64,000 bases of DNA from Bacteriovoracaceae bacterium (GTDB lineage: Bacteria; Bdellovibrionota; Bacteriovoracia; Bacteriovoracales; Bacteriovoracaceae), in contig JABFRR010000007.1 of the NCBI GenBank assembly GCA_013141065.1, forward strand, positions 62,001 to 126,000, written 5' to 3'. The position numbers were made by a program, and so were the translations under genes. This document shows positions 36,333 to 45,802 of the stretch, one piece after another. Each line of letters begins with the position of its first letter. Position 1 is the first letter of the stretch. The notes below the pieces were generated by a model. That model made no database searches. It saw only the letters and a list, made by a program, of their open reading frames with translations, and had not been told where the DNA came from.

Positions 36333-37244
36333 ATGGAATTGGCGATCAAAATAGAAAATCTAAGTAAGGATTATCCTGGGCGTCACGCCCTTACCAATGT
36401 TTCGTTCTCGGTAAAAAAAGGCTCTATCCATGGCTTCTTAGGACCCAACGGTGCAGGAAAATCCACGACAATGAAAATCATCAGTGGGCTTATTCCGGCC
36501 AGCAGCGGAAATTTTGAAATTTTTGGCAAAGTAGGATTTTTGCCAGAGCATCCACCGGTTTATCCCAATATGAATGTTCGTGATTATTTAAAATTCATCC
36601 TGGCAATTTACAGTTCAGAAAAATCATTACCTGCTGCAGGAACACTCGAGCGAGTCATGGAAAAAACGGGCTTAAGTGATGTCAAAGATCGCTTGATTGG
36701 AAATCTCTCGAAAGGATATCAACAAAGAGTAGGGATTGCTCAAGCCATCATTCATTCTCCAGAAATTATTATTCTTGATGAACCGACTGTCGGGCTTGAT
36801 CCTGTTGCGATAGCTGAAATCAGAGCACTCATTTTAGAATTAAAAAAAGATCATACAATTTTATTTTCATCTCACCAGCTTCATGATGTTGAGCTTCTTT
36901 GTTCAGACATTACATTGATTAATCACGGTGAAATTGTCGTATCTGGAAAATTGGAAGAAATCCTCAGTAGCTTAAAAACCAATATGAGTTCAAAAGCCCG
37001 TGTCTTAAATTTTAATGAACAGAAATCTCAAGAAATGCTGGCAACTTTTAGTCCAGACCTCGAGTCTATTAGTTATGAAGCTGATCCCGAACAAAAAAAC
37101 TACTTAGTGAGCATGGTGACTAAGGGAAAAAAAGACTTGAGAACAGAGCTGACAAAATTTTTAGCCCACTTTGAAATAGGACTTCTCGAATTTATTACAG
37201 AACGTGGAGATCTAGAAGACTTATTTAAACGGATGGAAAAATGA
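36333..37244 (+). CDS. ABC-2 transporter ATPase (GldA-like)
   Basis: The 303-aa ATPase has Walker A GPNGAGKST (about 38-46), signature LSKGYQQRVG, Walker B IIILDEPTVGLDP and the H-loop in ILFSSHQLHDVE. The C-terminal 80 residues are an extra domain as in GldA/drug-export ATPases. It is the first of five overlapping or near-adjacent genes (36333-41517). Similar triads are found in gliding and predatory bacteria, but no gliding function is shown here. The exported substrate is unknown. Confidence 0.88.
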   Translation: MELAIKIENLSKDYPGRHALTNVSFSVKKGSIHGFLGPNGAGKSTTMKIISGLIPASSGNFEIFGKVGFLPEHPPVYPNMNVRDYLKFILAIYSSEKSLPAAGTLERVMEKTGLSDVKDRLIGNLSKGYQQRVGIAQAIIHSPEIIILDEPTVGLDPVAIAEIRALILELKKDHTILFSSHQLHDVELLCSDITLINHGEIVVSGKLEEILSSLKTNMSSKARVLNFNEQKSQEMLATFSPDLESISYEADPEQKNYLVSMVTKGKKDLRTELTKFLAHFEIGLLEFITERGDLEDLFKRMEK

Positions 37245-37984
37245 TAAAGCCTAATAGAGTTATGATATTAGCTAAAAAAGAATTGAAAGATGCTTTTTCT
37301 TCGCCATTAATTTACGTCTTGAGCGGATTATTTTCGATGATGATGGGTTGGCTTTTTTTCAATTATCTATTGCAGTCAAGTCAAATGACCACTACGACGA
37401 TGACCCAAGGTGTGATTACACCTATATTTGGAAATATTAATTTTATTTTCATTTTCCTCTGTCCATTAATTACCATGCGCTCTTTTGCAGAAGAAAAAAA
37501 ACAGCACACTCTGGATTTATTACTGAGGTCAGAGCTTAGTGAATTGGAAATAATTCTCGGAAAACTCCTTTCAAATGTGTGCTTAGTACTTTTTATGCTT
37601 TCATTAACCTCTCTCTTTCCCATCATTCTTTCACTATCAGGTTATAGTGACTGGGGAGTTGTTGGAAGTTCTTACACGGGAATTATTTTATCAATTATAG
37701 CCTATACGACAGTTGGGCTTTTTTGTTCGAGCTTAACAGATAATCAAATTGTCGCCAGTTTGATTACGTTTTGTATCTTACTGGGATCAATGCTTTTGGT
37801 GATTTCAGTTAATGCTACTAATAATTATTTATTGGCTTTGATGATTCAATACCTCACGATCCCTTTTCATTACGAAGGCTTTACTAGAGGAGTTATTAAG
37901 TCCTATAGCCTTATTTATTTTCTATCGTATTATGCCTTTTTCATTTTATTAACTTTGAAATCTTTGCAACGAAGAAAGTGGTAG
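37241..37984 (+). CDS. ABC-2 transporter permease (GldF-like)
   Basis: The 247-aa protein has six membrane helices and the ABC-2 permease pattern: MILAKKELKDAFSSPLIYVL at the N-terminus and ITMRSFAEEKKQHTLDLLLR in the first cytoplasmic loop, typical of GldF/ABC-2 proteins. It overlaps the ATPase gene by 4 bases and is followed at 13 bases by the GldG-like gene. Confidence 0.87.
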   Translation: MIKPNRVMILAKKELKDAFSSPLIYVLSGLFSMMMGWLFFNYLLQSSQMTTTTMTQGVITPIFGNINFIFIFLCPLITMRSFAEEKKQHTLDLLLRSELSELEIILGKLLSNVCLVLFMLSLTSLFPIILSLSGYSDWGVVGSSYTGIILSIIAYTTVGLFCSSLTDNQIVASLITFCILLGSMLLVISVNATNNYLLALMIQYLTIPFHYEGFTRGVIKSYSLIYFLSYYAFFILLTLKSLQRRKW

Positions 37985-37997
37985 GGGAGATATTCAA

Positions 37998-39533
37998 ATG
38001 AAACAATGGTATAATATTCTTTTCATCACAATTTTAAGTATCCTTTATTTGGTACTAGTCGCATTGTGGATTTCAATTCCCGAAGAACTTACTTTAAATA
38101 TTGCAGTCTCACTTTTAACATCGGTCCTGACATTAACTGCGATTTATATCAATCGAGTTAAGCTTTCTATTTATTATCAAAGTCATTATTTCAAAAAACT
38201 TCAAGAAGCGATTGTTTTTTTTGGACTTCTCTTTTGTCTATTAGGTGTAGTGAATTATTGGGCCTATAAACACCCTCGTCAGATGGATTTATCAGTGATA
38301 AAAATCAATTCACTGACAGAACAAACGAAGAATATTTTAAAAGAGCTTAAAGGACCGATTGTTTTTAAAATGTTTGCGAGAAAACAAGAGTCCATGGCAT
38401 GGATGGCCTTAATTGAATTTTATCGTTCTGAGAAAAACTCACTTATTGTTGAAAAAATTGATATTGATGTCAGACCCGATTTAGTTGGTGACTACCAAAT
38501 CAGTGATGCTGCAACACTGGTTATTGAATACAATGGAAAGAGGCAAAAAGTTACAGAGCGAGATGAACTCAATATAACCAATGGACTAATCAAGATTTCA
38601 AGACCTCAAGATCCAGTTGTTTATTTTGTCCAAGGTCATGGAGAACCTGATATCAATGCACCTGATAGCGAAGGAATAAAGCTTTTATTTGAAGCCACCA
38701 AAAATTCTGCAGTCGATATTAGGCCACTTAATTTGCTTTCAACACAAGAAATTCCTTTTGATGCGAAATCTCTAGTGCTTTGGGGACCCAAGACTAGTCT
38801 GCAAGATTCAGAAATCAATTTGATTAGAAAATTTTTATCCAGACAGGGAAACCTCATGGTCGCACTTGATCCCGATCTAAATGGGGATCGGCATGAAAAG
38901 TTAAGGGCACTCTTACGAGAATATAAAATCATCATGAGAAATGATATTGTTGTCGATCGAAAAAGTTTTGTGAACGGCTCTAATGGATCAATTCCCCTCA
39001 TAGACCATTACGATCATGAAGTCGAAATGACAAAAAATTTTAAAGGGCAAATTTTCTTTCCTCTAGTCTCTTCATTAGAAATTATTCCAGATGAAATCCT
39101 TCCTGGTATGCCTGGAAAAACCTATTCGGTTGTCTCTAGTACTGGTTTTCCTGGTTCATGGGGAGAAACGAGCTTAAAGGAAATGGCCGCTCAAACGATG
39201 AGTTTTTCCTCAGGTGCTGATCAGCCAGGGCCACTGAGTTTAGTGTTGGCCTTTGATGGACCGAACAACAGAATTGTGGCCTTTGGTAACTCTACTTTTG
39301 TGCTTAATGCTTACTCTAAATTTGGCAATAACTACGCATTTTTTTTAAATGCCTTATCCTGGGCATTGGGTGAAGACCGCTTGATTTCTTTTAATTTGCC
39401 CATTATTCAAAGTGAACCCGTTTTCATCTCAGCTCCTCAGCTAGGAATTATTTTCTATTTTTCAGTTTTATTTTCGCCATTAGTTCTCTTTGGATTGGCC
39501 ATTTTTATGTACAGAAGAAAAAGAGATAAATAA
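37998..39533 (+). CDS. GldG-like ABC transporter auxiliary protein
   Basis: The 511-aa protein has three N-terminal membrane helices (about 5-95), a large extracytoplasmic domain (about 100-470) and one C-terminal helix (about 483-503) followed by a basic tail. It matches the GldG/uncharacterised ABC auxiliary type: it includes VVYFVQGHGEPDIN-like and LVALDPDLNGD-like segments (PVVYFVQGHGEPDIN; NLMVALDPDLNGD). It works with the GldA/F-like pair. It overlaps the DUF4340 gene by one base. Confidence 0.85.
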   Translation: MKQWYNILFITILSILYLVLVALWISIPEELTLNIAVSLLTSVLTLTAIYINRVKLSIYYQSHYFKKLQEAIVFFGLLFCLLGVVNYWAYKHPRQMDLSVIKINSLTEQTKNILKELKGPIVFKMFARKQESMAWMALIEFYRSEKNSLIVEKIDIDVRPDLVGDYQISDAATLVIEYNGKRQKVTERDELNITNGLIKISRPQDPVVYFVQGHGEPDINAPDSEGIKLLFEATKNSAVDIRPLNLLSTQEIPFDAKSLVLWGPKTSLQDSEINLIRKFLSRQGNLMVALDPDLNGDRHEKLRALLREYKIIMRNDIVVDRKSFVNGSNGSIPLIDHYDHEVEMTKNFKGQIFFPLVSSLEIIPDEILPGMPGKTYSVVSSTGFPGSWGETSLKEMAAQTMSFSSGADQPGPLSLVLAFDGPNNRIVAFGNSTFVLNAYSKFGNNYAFFLNALSWALGEDRLISFNLPIIQSEPVFISAPQLGIIFYFSVLFSPLVLFGLAIFMYRRKRDK

Positions 39534-40912
39534 TGAATAAAAAAAATCTTATATTATTGGGAGTTCTCATTGTAGCAATTGCTATAACGTATCTTTTTGA
39601 AGAGCGTGCTAATATTAATAATGAAAAACAAAAAATTATTGAGACTTCACTTCTAAACGCTGACTCTTTAGGGGACCTTAAACAAGTTGTTGGGATAAAA
39701 CTTAATATTGAAAAACGCGGATCGCTTTATTATGACAAAAATAATAATTTAAGAATGAATCCTAATCGGCTCGATGAGTTTTTTAAAATATTATCCGGCC
39801 TTAAAGTTATTTCAACTCTCAATCAAGCAGAAGTTAATAAAGTAGGAATCAATTTCTATATTCCAGATCCTACAATGAAATTAGCTTTTAAGTTTGAAAA
39901 AGGTGAGATGCTTTTTACTCTTGGGAAAAAACTTGATTACGACCAAAGTTTTTATATGAAGGTCGATAAAGGGCAAGACTCACAAGTGGTGTTGGTAAGA
40001 GATGATTCTCCAGATCCAGGTACATATGAAAATGAAGATGCCTATAAAAAATCAGATGCCAAATATAAAAGACTTCAAGTCGTGTTTTATCTGACCAATA
40101 AGTATTTTCACGACACTACGGTCTTTCGTGATTTCTCTTATAAAGTCGATGGAATTAATTTTGAAAAAATTAGTATTGCCACTTTTCGAAATAAGCGATT
40201 TTCTCTTTCATTTGCTGACTCGACAACCAATCCAGCTGTTCCGGAGTCCTTGGGATATTTTGATGAAAATTGGGTTTCATTCCATCAAGCACTCACTAAA
40301 CTTGAGGGGAAGAGCCTTTATTTTCCTGCCGATAATAAACTGCTAGATGAAGTCTTATCACAATTTGAAATTGTCGATCGTGAAAAAAGAAAATATTCAC
40401 TGGAGCTTTATAAGAAATATGGTGCTGAAAATGGCTATTTTTTAAAGACTAGTTTTAATAATATTATTTATCAAATCTCACCTGAAGACGCTCAGTATTT
40501 CTTTGTTAATGTTCAAGATTTTTGGCAAAAAAAATGGTCACCAATTACTAAAGTTTTTGATTTAAATTTAAGTTTTTTTAACGGTAAAAGTCTAAAAGTT
40601 AAAATTGAAGACCAGGAACTCTTTAAAGTTTTACCCGAAACAAACCTGAGACCCTTAGAATTTAAGCGACTCATTGAATTTTTCAAGTCTGAGGGAAATC
40701 ATGTGAGTGAGATGACGGAAAAACCAACTGAAATCCTCAAGAAAAATATGCTAAGAGTTCAGTTTGAGAATAAGTCATTAAATGTTATCCTTGAAGACAA
40801 TGAAGTGATAATTGTGGACATCGCGAAGAAGATAAAAATTCATCATTATGTCGGAGCAAAACTTCCTTTTAGCGTAAATTATGCTGATTACATTAAAGCA
40901 ACAGGGCCCTAA
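39533..40912 (+). CDS. DUF4340 protein
   Basis: The 459-aa protein has an N-terminal membrane anchor (KKNLILLGVLIVAIAITYLF) and a beta-rich extracytoplasmic body. DUF4340 proteins commonly follow GldG-like genes, which is the case here with one-base overlap on both sides (TAATG style). Function unknown. It is presumed to be a further subunit of the ABC export system. Confidence 0.78.
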   Translation: MNKKNLILLGVLIVAIAITYLFEERANINNEKQKIIETSLLNADSLGDLKQVVGIKLNIEKRGSLYYDKNNNLRMNPNRLDEFFKILSGLKVISTLNQAEVNKVGINFYIPDPTMKLAFKFEKGEMLFTLGKKLDYDQSFYMKVDKGQDSQVVLVRDDSPDPGTYENEDAYKKSDAKYKRLQVVFYLTNKYFHDTTVFRDFSYKVDGINFEKISIATFRNKRFSLSFADSTTNPAVPESLGYFDENWVSFHQALTKLEGKSLYFPADNKLLDEVLSQFEIVDREKRKYSLELYKKYGAENGYFLKTSFNNIIYQISPEDAQYFFVNVQDFWQKKWSPITKVFDLNLSFFNGKSLKVKIEDQELFKVLPETNLRPLEFKRLIEFFKSEGNHVSEMTEKPTEILKKNMLRVQFENKSLNVILEDNEVIIVDIAKKIKIHHYVGAKLPFSVNYADYIKATGP

Positions 40913-41517
40913 TGCATTCATTAAATCTCTATTTTAAGACTTTTTTACAACCGACTAAGCGGCTGGTGAATGGCGAGAGAATCACTTATTTTGAAGTGAT
41001 GGGAATATCTTGGTCTTTGCAAATGGTCTACGCCTTTTACTCTGTTTTTGCTCTCTACTTAGGGATAATGAGCTATGATTATCTTTCTTCTTCTGAAGAC
41101 TTTTCACATTTAATTTTTGCCTCATTTAATGTGACCTTTCAAAAGTTTTCACTTTTTATGACTCTCGCTCAGGTTATTTTTTATCCATTCATTTTTCAAT
41201 TTGGCTTTAAGTTCTGGACTTACATTTTAAAGTTTTACGCTGAAATATTTGAGTACGAGGGAGAGCGTGAACTGAATATCGAAATCGAAGAGCTACTCAA
41301 TTCTATTTATACCGCGAATATTTTTTTAATTATCCCAATTTTCGGCAATGTATTAAGTTTTTTGACTCAAGGTTACTACCTTTTCATTGGTTTAAGGGCA
41401 AAATTAAATTTTACTAGACCGCAAGCTTTTTTAGTACTTATTACACCACTTTTTTTACTTTTTCTTCTCACAATACTCATTGCGTCTTACTTCACTTTAC
41501 TCTTTAGCTTGATCTAA
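40912..41517 (+). CDS. Yip1-like membrane protein
   Basis: The 201-aa protein has four or five membrane helices and a short N-terminal cytoplasmic part (FLQPTKRLVNGERITYFEVM), the general pattern of Yip1/YIF-like domains. It overlaps the DUF4340 gene by one base and ends the ABC cluster. The Yip1 assignment is weak. Function unknown. Confidence 0.6.
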   Translation: MHSLNLYFKTFLQPTKRLVNGERITYFEVMGISWSLQMVYAFYSVFALYLGIMSYDYLSSSEDFSHLIFASFNVTFQKFSLFMTLAQVIFYPFIFQFGFKFWTYILKFYAEIFEYEGERELNIEIEELLNSIYTANIFLIIPIFGNVLSFLTQGYYLFIGLRAKLNFTRPQAFLVLITPLFLLFLLTILIASYFTLLFSLI

Positions 41518-41640
41518 CAACTGGTTTTTTGTTGATGTTAGAAATTGAAGGCCTAAGGTGATTGAAAGTTATTTATCTATCTGACAAAATGAGATTACAC
41601 ACACACGTTATCGGTTTTTGAGACTTTTAGGGAGAGATTT

Positions 41641-42267
41641 ATGGCCATGTCTGGTACTTCAGGAAGTATTGAAGTTGTTTGCGGACCTATGTTTTCGGGT
41701 AAAACTGAAGAATTAATTAGAAGACTGAAAAGAGCTCAAATCGCTCGTCAAAAAGTTCAAATTTTTAAACCGGCCATTGATAATCGTTATCACGATACAG
41801 AGGTTGTCTCACATTCTTCACTTTCAATCAGTGCAATGCCTGTGAATACTTCCATCGAAATATTGCAGAAGGTTTTTGATTCGACTCGTGTTGTAGGAAT
41901 TGATGAAGTTCAATTTTTTGATGACAACATTTCTTTAGTCGTCGAGAAATTAGCAAGAAGAGGGATTAGAGTTATCTTATCTGGTCTCGATCAAGATTTT
42001 ATGGGTAAGCCATTTGGCCCCATGGCAAATTTACTGGCCATCGCTGACCAGGTGGATAAAATTCAGGCCATTTGTACTGTTTGTGGGGCAGCCGCTTCAA
42101 AAACTTTTAGAAAAAATCCTAAACACACCGAGCAAGTGCTCGTTGGTGAGACTGATTTATACGAAGCTCGCTGTAGAGCACATGCTGATTTTTTCGGAGA
42201 AGATGATGATCAACTTGCTTTCTTCGTGAATTTCAACGAGTCTCGTTCCAAAACTCAAAATTTATAG
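41641..42267 (+). CDS. tdk: Thymidine kinase, type II
   Basis: The 208-aa cytoplasmic enzyme phosphorylates deoxythymidine to dTMP. Walker A is CGPMFSGKTEEL, the catalytic acid lies in GIDEVQFFDD, and the zinc lasso has CTVCG and EARCRAHA. ATG 41641 is preceded by GGGAGAG; an in-frame ATG two codons later is less favoured. It is followed at 43 bases by hpt. For an organism that takes up nucleosides from another cell this salvage pair is useful, but that is speculation. Confidence 0.95.
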   Translation: MAMSGTSGSIEVVCGPMFSGKTEELIRRLKRAQIARQKVQIFKPAIDNRYHDTEVVSHSSLSISAMPVNTSIEILQKVFDSTRVVGIDEVQFFDDNISLVVEKLARRGIRVILSGLDQDFMGKPFGPMANLLAIADQVDKIQAICTVCGAAASKTFRKNPKHTEQVLVGETDLYEARCRAHADFFGEDDDQLAFFVNFNESRSKTQNL

Positions 42268-42310
42268 TACACTATTAGGCAATATCAATCCTCTCGCTAG
42301 GATACTGCAG

Positions 42311-42835
42311 ATGTCTAAAAATCAATCAATCGGTGTATTTCTTTCTGAAGAAAAAATAAAATCGCGTGTTAACGAACTCGCCAACCAAATCAATAAAGAC
42401 TTTCAAAATCAGGAAGTCGTGATAGTTGGGGTTTTAAATGGTTCCTTTATTTTTTGTGCCGATCTGGTGCGTGCTCTGAAAATTCCTGCGACCATTGAAT
42501 TTGTCTCCCTGAGCTCTTATGAAGGAACTGAAAGTTCTGGAGAAGTGAGCTTCAGAATGGATGTTAAACAATCCTTAGTCGGAAAAAATGTCATCATCGT
42601 TGAAGACATTGTTGACACTGGTCTTACTATTACATTTTTAATGAAGCATATGAAACTTAAGAATCCAAAAAGTTTAAAGCTTTGTTCACTCCTTTTAAAA
42701 AGAGCAAGACTCAAAATTGAAGTGCCCGTTGATTATTTAGGATTTGATATTGAGGATAAATTTGTCATTGGATATGGATTAGATTTTGATGGAAAATACC
42801 GTGAACTACCTTATATAGGAGTCTATGGTGAATAG
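42311..42835 (+). CDS. hpt: Hypoxanthine phosphoribosyltransferase
   Basis: The 174-aa enzyme converts hypoxanthine/guanine and PRPP into IMP/GMP. The PRPP loop IIVEDIVDTGLTITFL is diagnostic, with VGVLNGSFIFCADLVRAL at the N-terminus and DYLGFDIEDKFVIGYGLDF near the C-terminus. It overlaps the GHMP-kinase gene by 11 bases. Confidence 0.94.
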   Translation: MSKNQSIGVFLSEEKIKSRVNELANQINKDFQNQEVVIVGVLNGSFIFCADLVRALKIPATIEFVSLSSYEGTESSGEVSFRMDVKQSLVGKNVIIVEDIVDTGLTITFLMKHMKLKNPKSLKLCSLLLKRARLKIEVPVDYLGFDIEDKFVIGYGLDFDGKYRELPYIGVYGE

Positions 42836-43865
42836 ACCAAATATATCAGTAGAAGGATCAGTGCGTGTTGATCTTTTAGGGGGAACACTTGATTTAAATC
42901 CAATCAATTTGATTTTACCTAACGTTGTCACTTTGAATTTAGCGACTTCTCTCAAAGCAAAAGTGCAAGTTTCATCACTTGATTATGATGGCGTAGAAAT
43001 TCATTCACTCGATTACAATACAGTTGATAAATTTAAGCATACAGACTTTAGTGAAGAAAATTTGCAAAAAGGACTTTTTAAAAATCTCACTTTCGTGGCC
43101 CACATTCTCAATTTATTTAATCTCACTCGTGGTGTAAAAATTATTTTAGAATCTGGTTCACCTCCTGGCGCAGGCCTTGGTGGATCTTCCGCGATGGGAG
43201 TGACTTGTTTTAGTGCTTTTGCAAAATATACTGGTCAAAGTTTTGATCGGGTTGAAGCAATTTCCAAAGTGAATTCACTGGAAGCTCGAATCTTGGATTG
43301 CGGCCCTGCTGGTTATCAAGATTATTATCCAGCTTTATTTGGTGGTGTCCTGGCCCTTCACCCTAAACCTGGCTCTGTAATAGTTGAACAATTATATTCA
43401 GAAGAATTAAAACAAAATCTCGAGAGTCATATCTCATTAGTTTATTCGGGTGAAACAAGACTTTCAGGTATCAATAACTGGGAAGTCTATAAAGGTTTTT
43501 TTAATAAAGACCCTCTGGTTAGAGCTGGATTAGGGGAGATTGCGAGACTTTCTCACAAGGCTTGTGAAGCGATTAAGTCAAAAAATTACCAAGAGCTCTT
43601 TAAGCTTATTGCACTTGAAGGTGAAGAAAGAAGAAAGTTATTTCCAGGTATATTAACTCCCAATATGAATCAATTATTAATAGATTTAAAACAAGCGAAT
43701 TCAAAAAATCAATTGGGAATGAAAATTTGTGGTGCTGGTGGTGGAGGTTGTTTTTTGCTAACCCATGGGCCTGAGGATTTTAATTACATCAATCAGCTTT
43801 TAGAAAAATTTAATATGAAACGCCTGCCCTTTATTGTTGAGAGACCACTACAAGGTTCAATCTAA
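42825..43865 (+). CDS. GHMP-family small-molecule kinase
   Basis: The 346-aa cytoplasmic kinase has all GHMP motifs: VRVDLLGGTLDLNPI near the N-terminus, the ATP loop GSPPGAGLGGSSAMG (about 111-125) and the C-terminal KICGAGGGGCFLL. It resembles sugar kinases of the heptose-7-phosphate/fucokinase-like type rather than homoserine or galactokinase, but the substrate is open. It starts inside the 3' end of hpt and abuts the next gene by one base. Confidence 0.85.
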   Translation: MVNRPNISVEGSVRVDLLGGTLDLNPINLILPNVVTLNLATSLKAKVQVSSLDYDGVEIHSLDYNTVDKFKHTDFSEENLQKGLFKNLTFVAHILNLFNLTRGVKIILESGSPPGAGLGGSSAMGVTCFSAFAKYTGQSFDRVEAISKVNSLEARILDCGPAGYQDYYPALFGGVLALHPKPGSVIVEQLYSEELKQNLESHISLVYSGETRLSGINNWEVYKGFFNKDPLVRAGLGEIARLSHKACEAIKSKNYQELFKLIALEGEERRKLFPGILTPNMNQLLIDLKQANSKNQLGMKICGAGGGGCFLLTHGPEDFNYINQLLEKFNMKRLPFIVERPLQGSI

Positions 43866-44785
43866 TGGATATAAGCAACATCGGAAGCTTAAGTATGAAA
43901 GGGGGAAGAAATGATAATTTCTTTTTTTGCCTCATTGAATATTATCCTGAAAGTAAAAGATGGTTTTTAAAGTCCCTCCTTCCCGTAAAAGACGAAGAAG
44001 TTAGTCACAACGATGATGCCATTCATGCTTGGATTACTAATTTTGATGTTAAGCAACTGGTGGTTGATTTTCCTCTCTCAAAACCGGCCAGTGAATCGGG
44101 AGATCCTGATCAATGTGTGGCAACAGTCCAAGAAAAGATAAAAAAATTACTGGATGAAGACCAAAAATTAATTACTCAAAACCCTAAGAAATATGAACAA
44201 GAAAGAAATAAATCTGATGAGATTGTTTATAACAGAGATATATTTTCAAAAGAAACTGCTCATCATCTCTTGTCGCGATCTTTTAAAAGACGCCTTAAAA
44301 AAGGTTTTTTACCCTACTGGAATCGCGCTTTAGATTTTTGGGTCTGGAAATATTATTACGACCAAATTTTAGAAATGTTTAACACTTCTTTTGACTCATT
44401 TGGAAATGTCTCTTTGATGGTGCTTTTTAGATTTAATTTTATTAAACGCCATTTCCCCAGTGCCGTGGAGTTATTTGAGGCCAATGAACAGATAATCTTA
44501 ATCGAGCTTCTGCGTTCAAAAATTATTCTTAAAAAAGATGTCGCTTTGTTATCTGATATTGATTTAGGGATTGAGGCGAGATTAGATACGATTAAAAAAA
44601 TTGAAAATAAATTAGATATTTTTATTTATAACCATGACTTGGAAATTCTAGTCAAAAACCCTCGGGCCTTTGATTCTTTTTTGCTCGCACTTGCCGGCCA
44701 AAATGTGTTGAAGAAAAAAAATCGCGAACTTCCAAGCTGGACCTTACCAGAAGAAACCAAATTCATCATTCCAGATTTCGGTTAA
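43865..44785 (+). CDS. Cytoplasmic protein of unknown function
   Basis: The 306-aa protein has no signal peptide or membrane helix. The N-terminal third has alternating strand and helix pattern with conserved-looking acids (VVDFPLSKPASES, WITNFDVKQL). This faintly recalls RNase-H-like folds of the DUF429 type, but it is not strong enough to call. The rest is mostly helical and basic. It overlaps the GHMP-kinase stop by one base and converges on the membrane-protein gene with a 4-base overlap. Confidence 0.65.
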   Translation: MDISNIGSLSMKGGRNDNFFFCLIEYYPESKRWFLKSLLPVKDEEVSHNDDAIHAWITNFDVKQLVVDFPLSKPASESGDPDQCVATVQEKIKKLLDEDQKLITQNPKKYEQERNKSDEIVYNRDIFSKETAHHLLSRSFKRRLKKGFLPYWNRALDFWVWKYYYDQILEMFNTSFDSFGNVSLMVLFRFNFIKRHFPSAVELFEANEQIILIELLRSKIILKKDVALLSDIDLGIEARLDTIKKIENKLDIFIYNHDLEILVKNPRAFDSFLLALAGQNVLKKKNRELPSWTLPEETKFIIPDFG

Positions 44786-45252
44786 AACCTAGCTAAAACT
44801 CTATTACCTATTTCAAAAGTTGAAATGATTCCAGCAACTGCACCGATAAGCCACATGAATGAAAATTCTAAAAAGATATTAGGGTTCATGATGGCGAAAA
44901 AACCAATCGAGCTTAAAATAACAGCTGAACCAATAAGTGCTTTTCGATAGACGATGGCCCGTACTTCATCACGCTTTAAAATAATTGCTGCCGCTAATCC
45001 CGAGGTTGCAGTAAAGAAAAGTCCACACATCAAATTACAAATAGGTAGACCAAAAAACATAAATGAATGCATTAAGTTGATATTAAAGTTAAAAAGCTTA
45101 AAACCGAATTGAGGGCAAACCGAAAGGGTGATCACGGCCGTAAGCATATGAATAAGAAAAACCTTGCCTAGAAGTAAGCTTAATTTTGGGTGAAGCTTCT
45201 CATGAATTGAATTTAAAATTTTATGATTGAGGTGAGAGGGAGTCTGATTCAT
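44782..45252 (-). CDS. Cys-containing four-helix membrane protein, candidate ECF anti-sigma or sensor
   Basis: The 156-aa protein has a short cytoplasmic N-terminus (about 1-27) and four membrane helices. Three cysteines lie at or near the membrane face (SVCPQFGF, then PICNLMCG). The start overlaps the stop of the ECF sigma gene by 4 bases, so the two proteins are made together. That position is the usual place of an anti-sigma factor, and the cysteines suggest metal or redox sensing. Both are inference; the sequence has no recognised anti-sigma domain. Confidence 0.65.
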   Translation of the reverse strand: MNQTPSHLNHKILNSIHEKLHPKLSLLLGKVFLIHMLTAVITLSVCPQFGFKLFNFNINLMHSFMFFGLPICNLMCGLFFTATSGLAAAIILKRDEVRAIVYRKALIGSAVILSSIGFFAIMNPNIFLEFSFMWLIGAVAGIISTFEIGNRVLARF

Positions 45253-45773
45253 ATTGCACCTTCTTTTAATTTTAACAATAATCGACTTACGGATTTTCTT
45301 AAAGACACTTCACTTCTTCTAAGCACTTGAGATATTTCTTGATAAGAAAGTTCATCAATAAATTTCATCTCTAAAAGCTCGCGTTGATCAACATCCAGTG
45401 TATTGAGTTCATTTAAGTCAATAGCTTCATGACTATTTTGAGTAGAGTCAGCTTCATATTTTTTGAGCCTATTAGCATAACGAGAGCTGGCACGAAAAAA
45501 GTCTAGTGCTTGGCTTCTGGCAATGACAAACAACCATTGTTCAAATTTAAACTTGGATTTATAAAGATGCTTACTTTCATGAATTTTTAAAAATACTTTT
45601 TGCATAAGATCTTCTGTTTCCGCTGCATTTTTAGTTTTCTTCAATAAAAAAGAATAAACTCGTCCATTGTATCTCCCATAGAGCTCACTAAACGCAGCAT
45701 AGGCTTCGTCGGGAGAACTCGTTTGGTAGCGAAGCATTAACTCTTCTGCGCTTAAATTTTTCAAGGCTTCCAT
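45249..45773 (-). CDS. ECF-type RNA polymerase sigma factor
   Basis: The 174-aa protein has sigma region 2 (about 20-95: YGRYNGRVYSFLLKK, then DLMQKVFLKIHES and WLFVIARSQALDFFR) and region 4 (about 115-170: LLEMKFIDELSYQEISQVL, then SLRKSVSRLLLKLKEG). No region 1.1 or 3, as expected for ECF sigma. It is transcribed away from the secreted-protein/HMA/MerT-like genes across a 99-base region with a perfect inverted repeat, which suggests common control. Confidence 0.93.
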   Translation of the reverse strand: MEALKNLSAEELMLRYQTSSPDEAYAAFSELYGRYNGRVYSFLLKKTKNAAETEDLMQKVFLKIHESKHLYKSKFKFEQWLFVIARSQALDFFRASSRYANRLKKYEADSTQNSHEAIDLNELNTLDVDQRELLEMKFIDELSYQEISQVLRRSEVSLRKSVSRLLLKLKEGAI

Positions 45774-45802
45774 TTGTATAACTAATGCCTCTTTTATAAA
45801 GG

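Noticed and set aside
41513..41542. CTAACAAC...GTTG...TTAG hairpin after the Yip1-like gene
   Set aside because: The T-run lies in the loop rather than after the stem, so a terminator is not supported.
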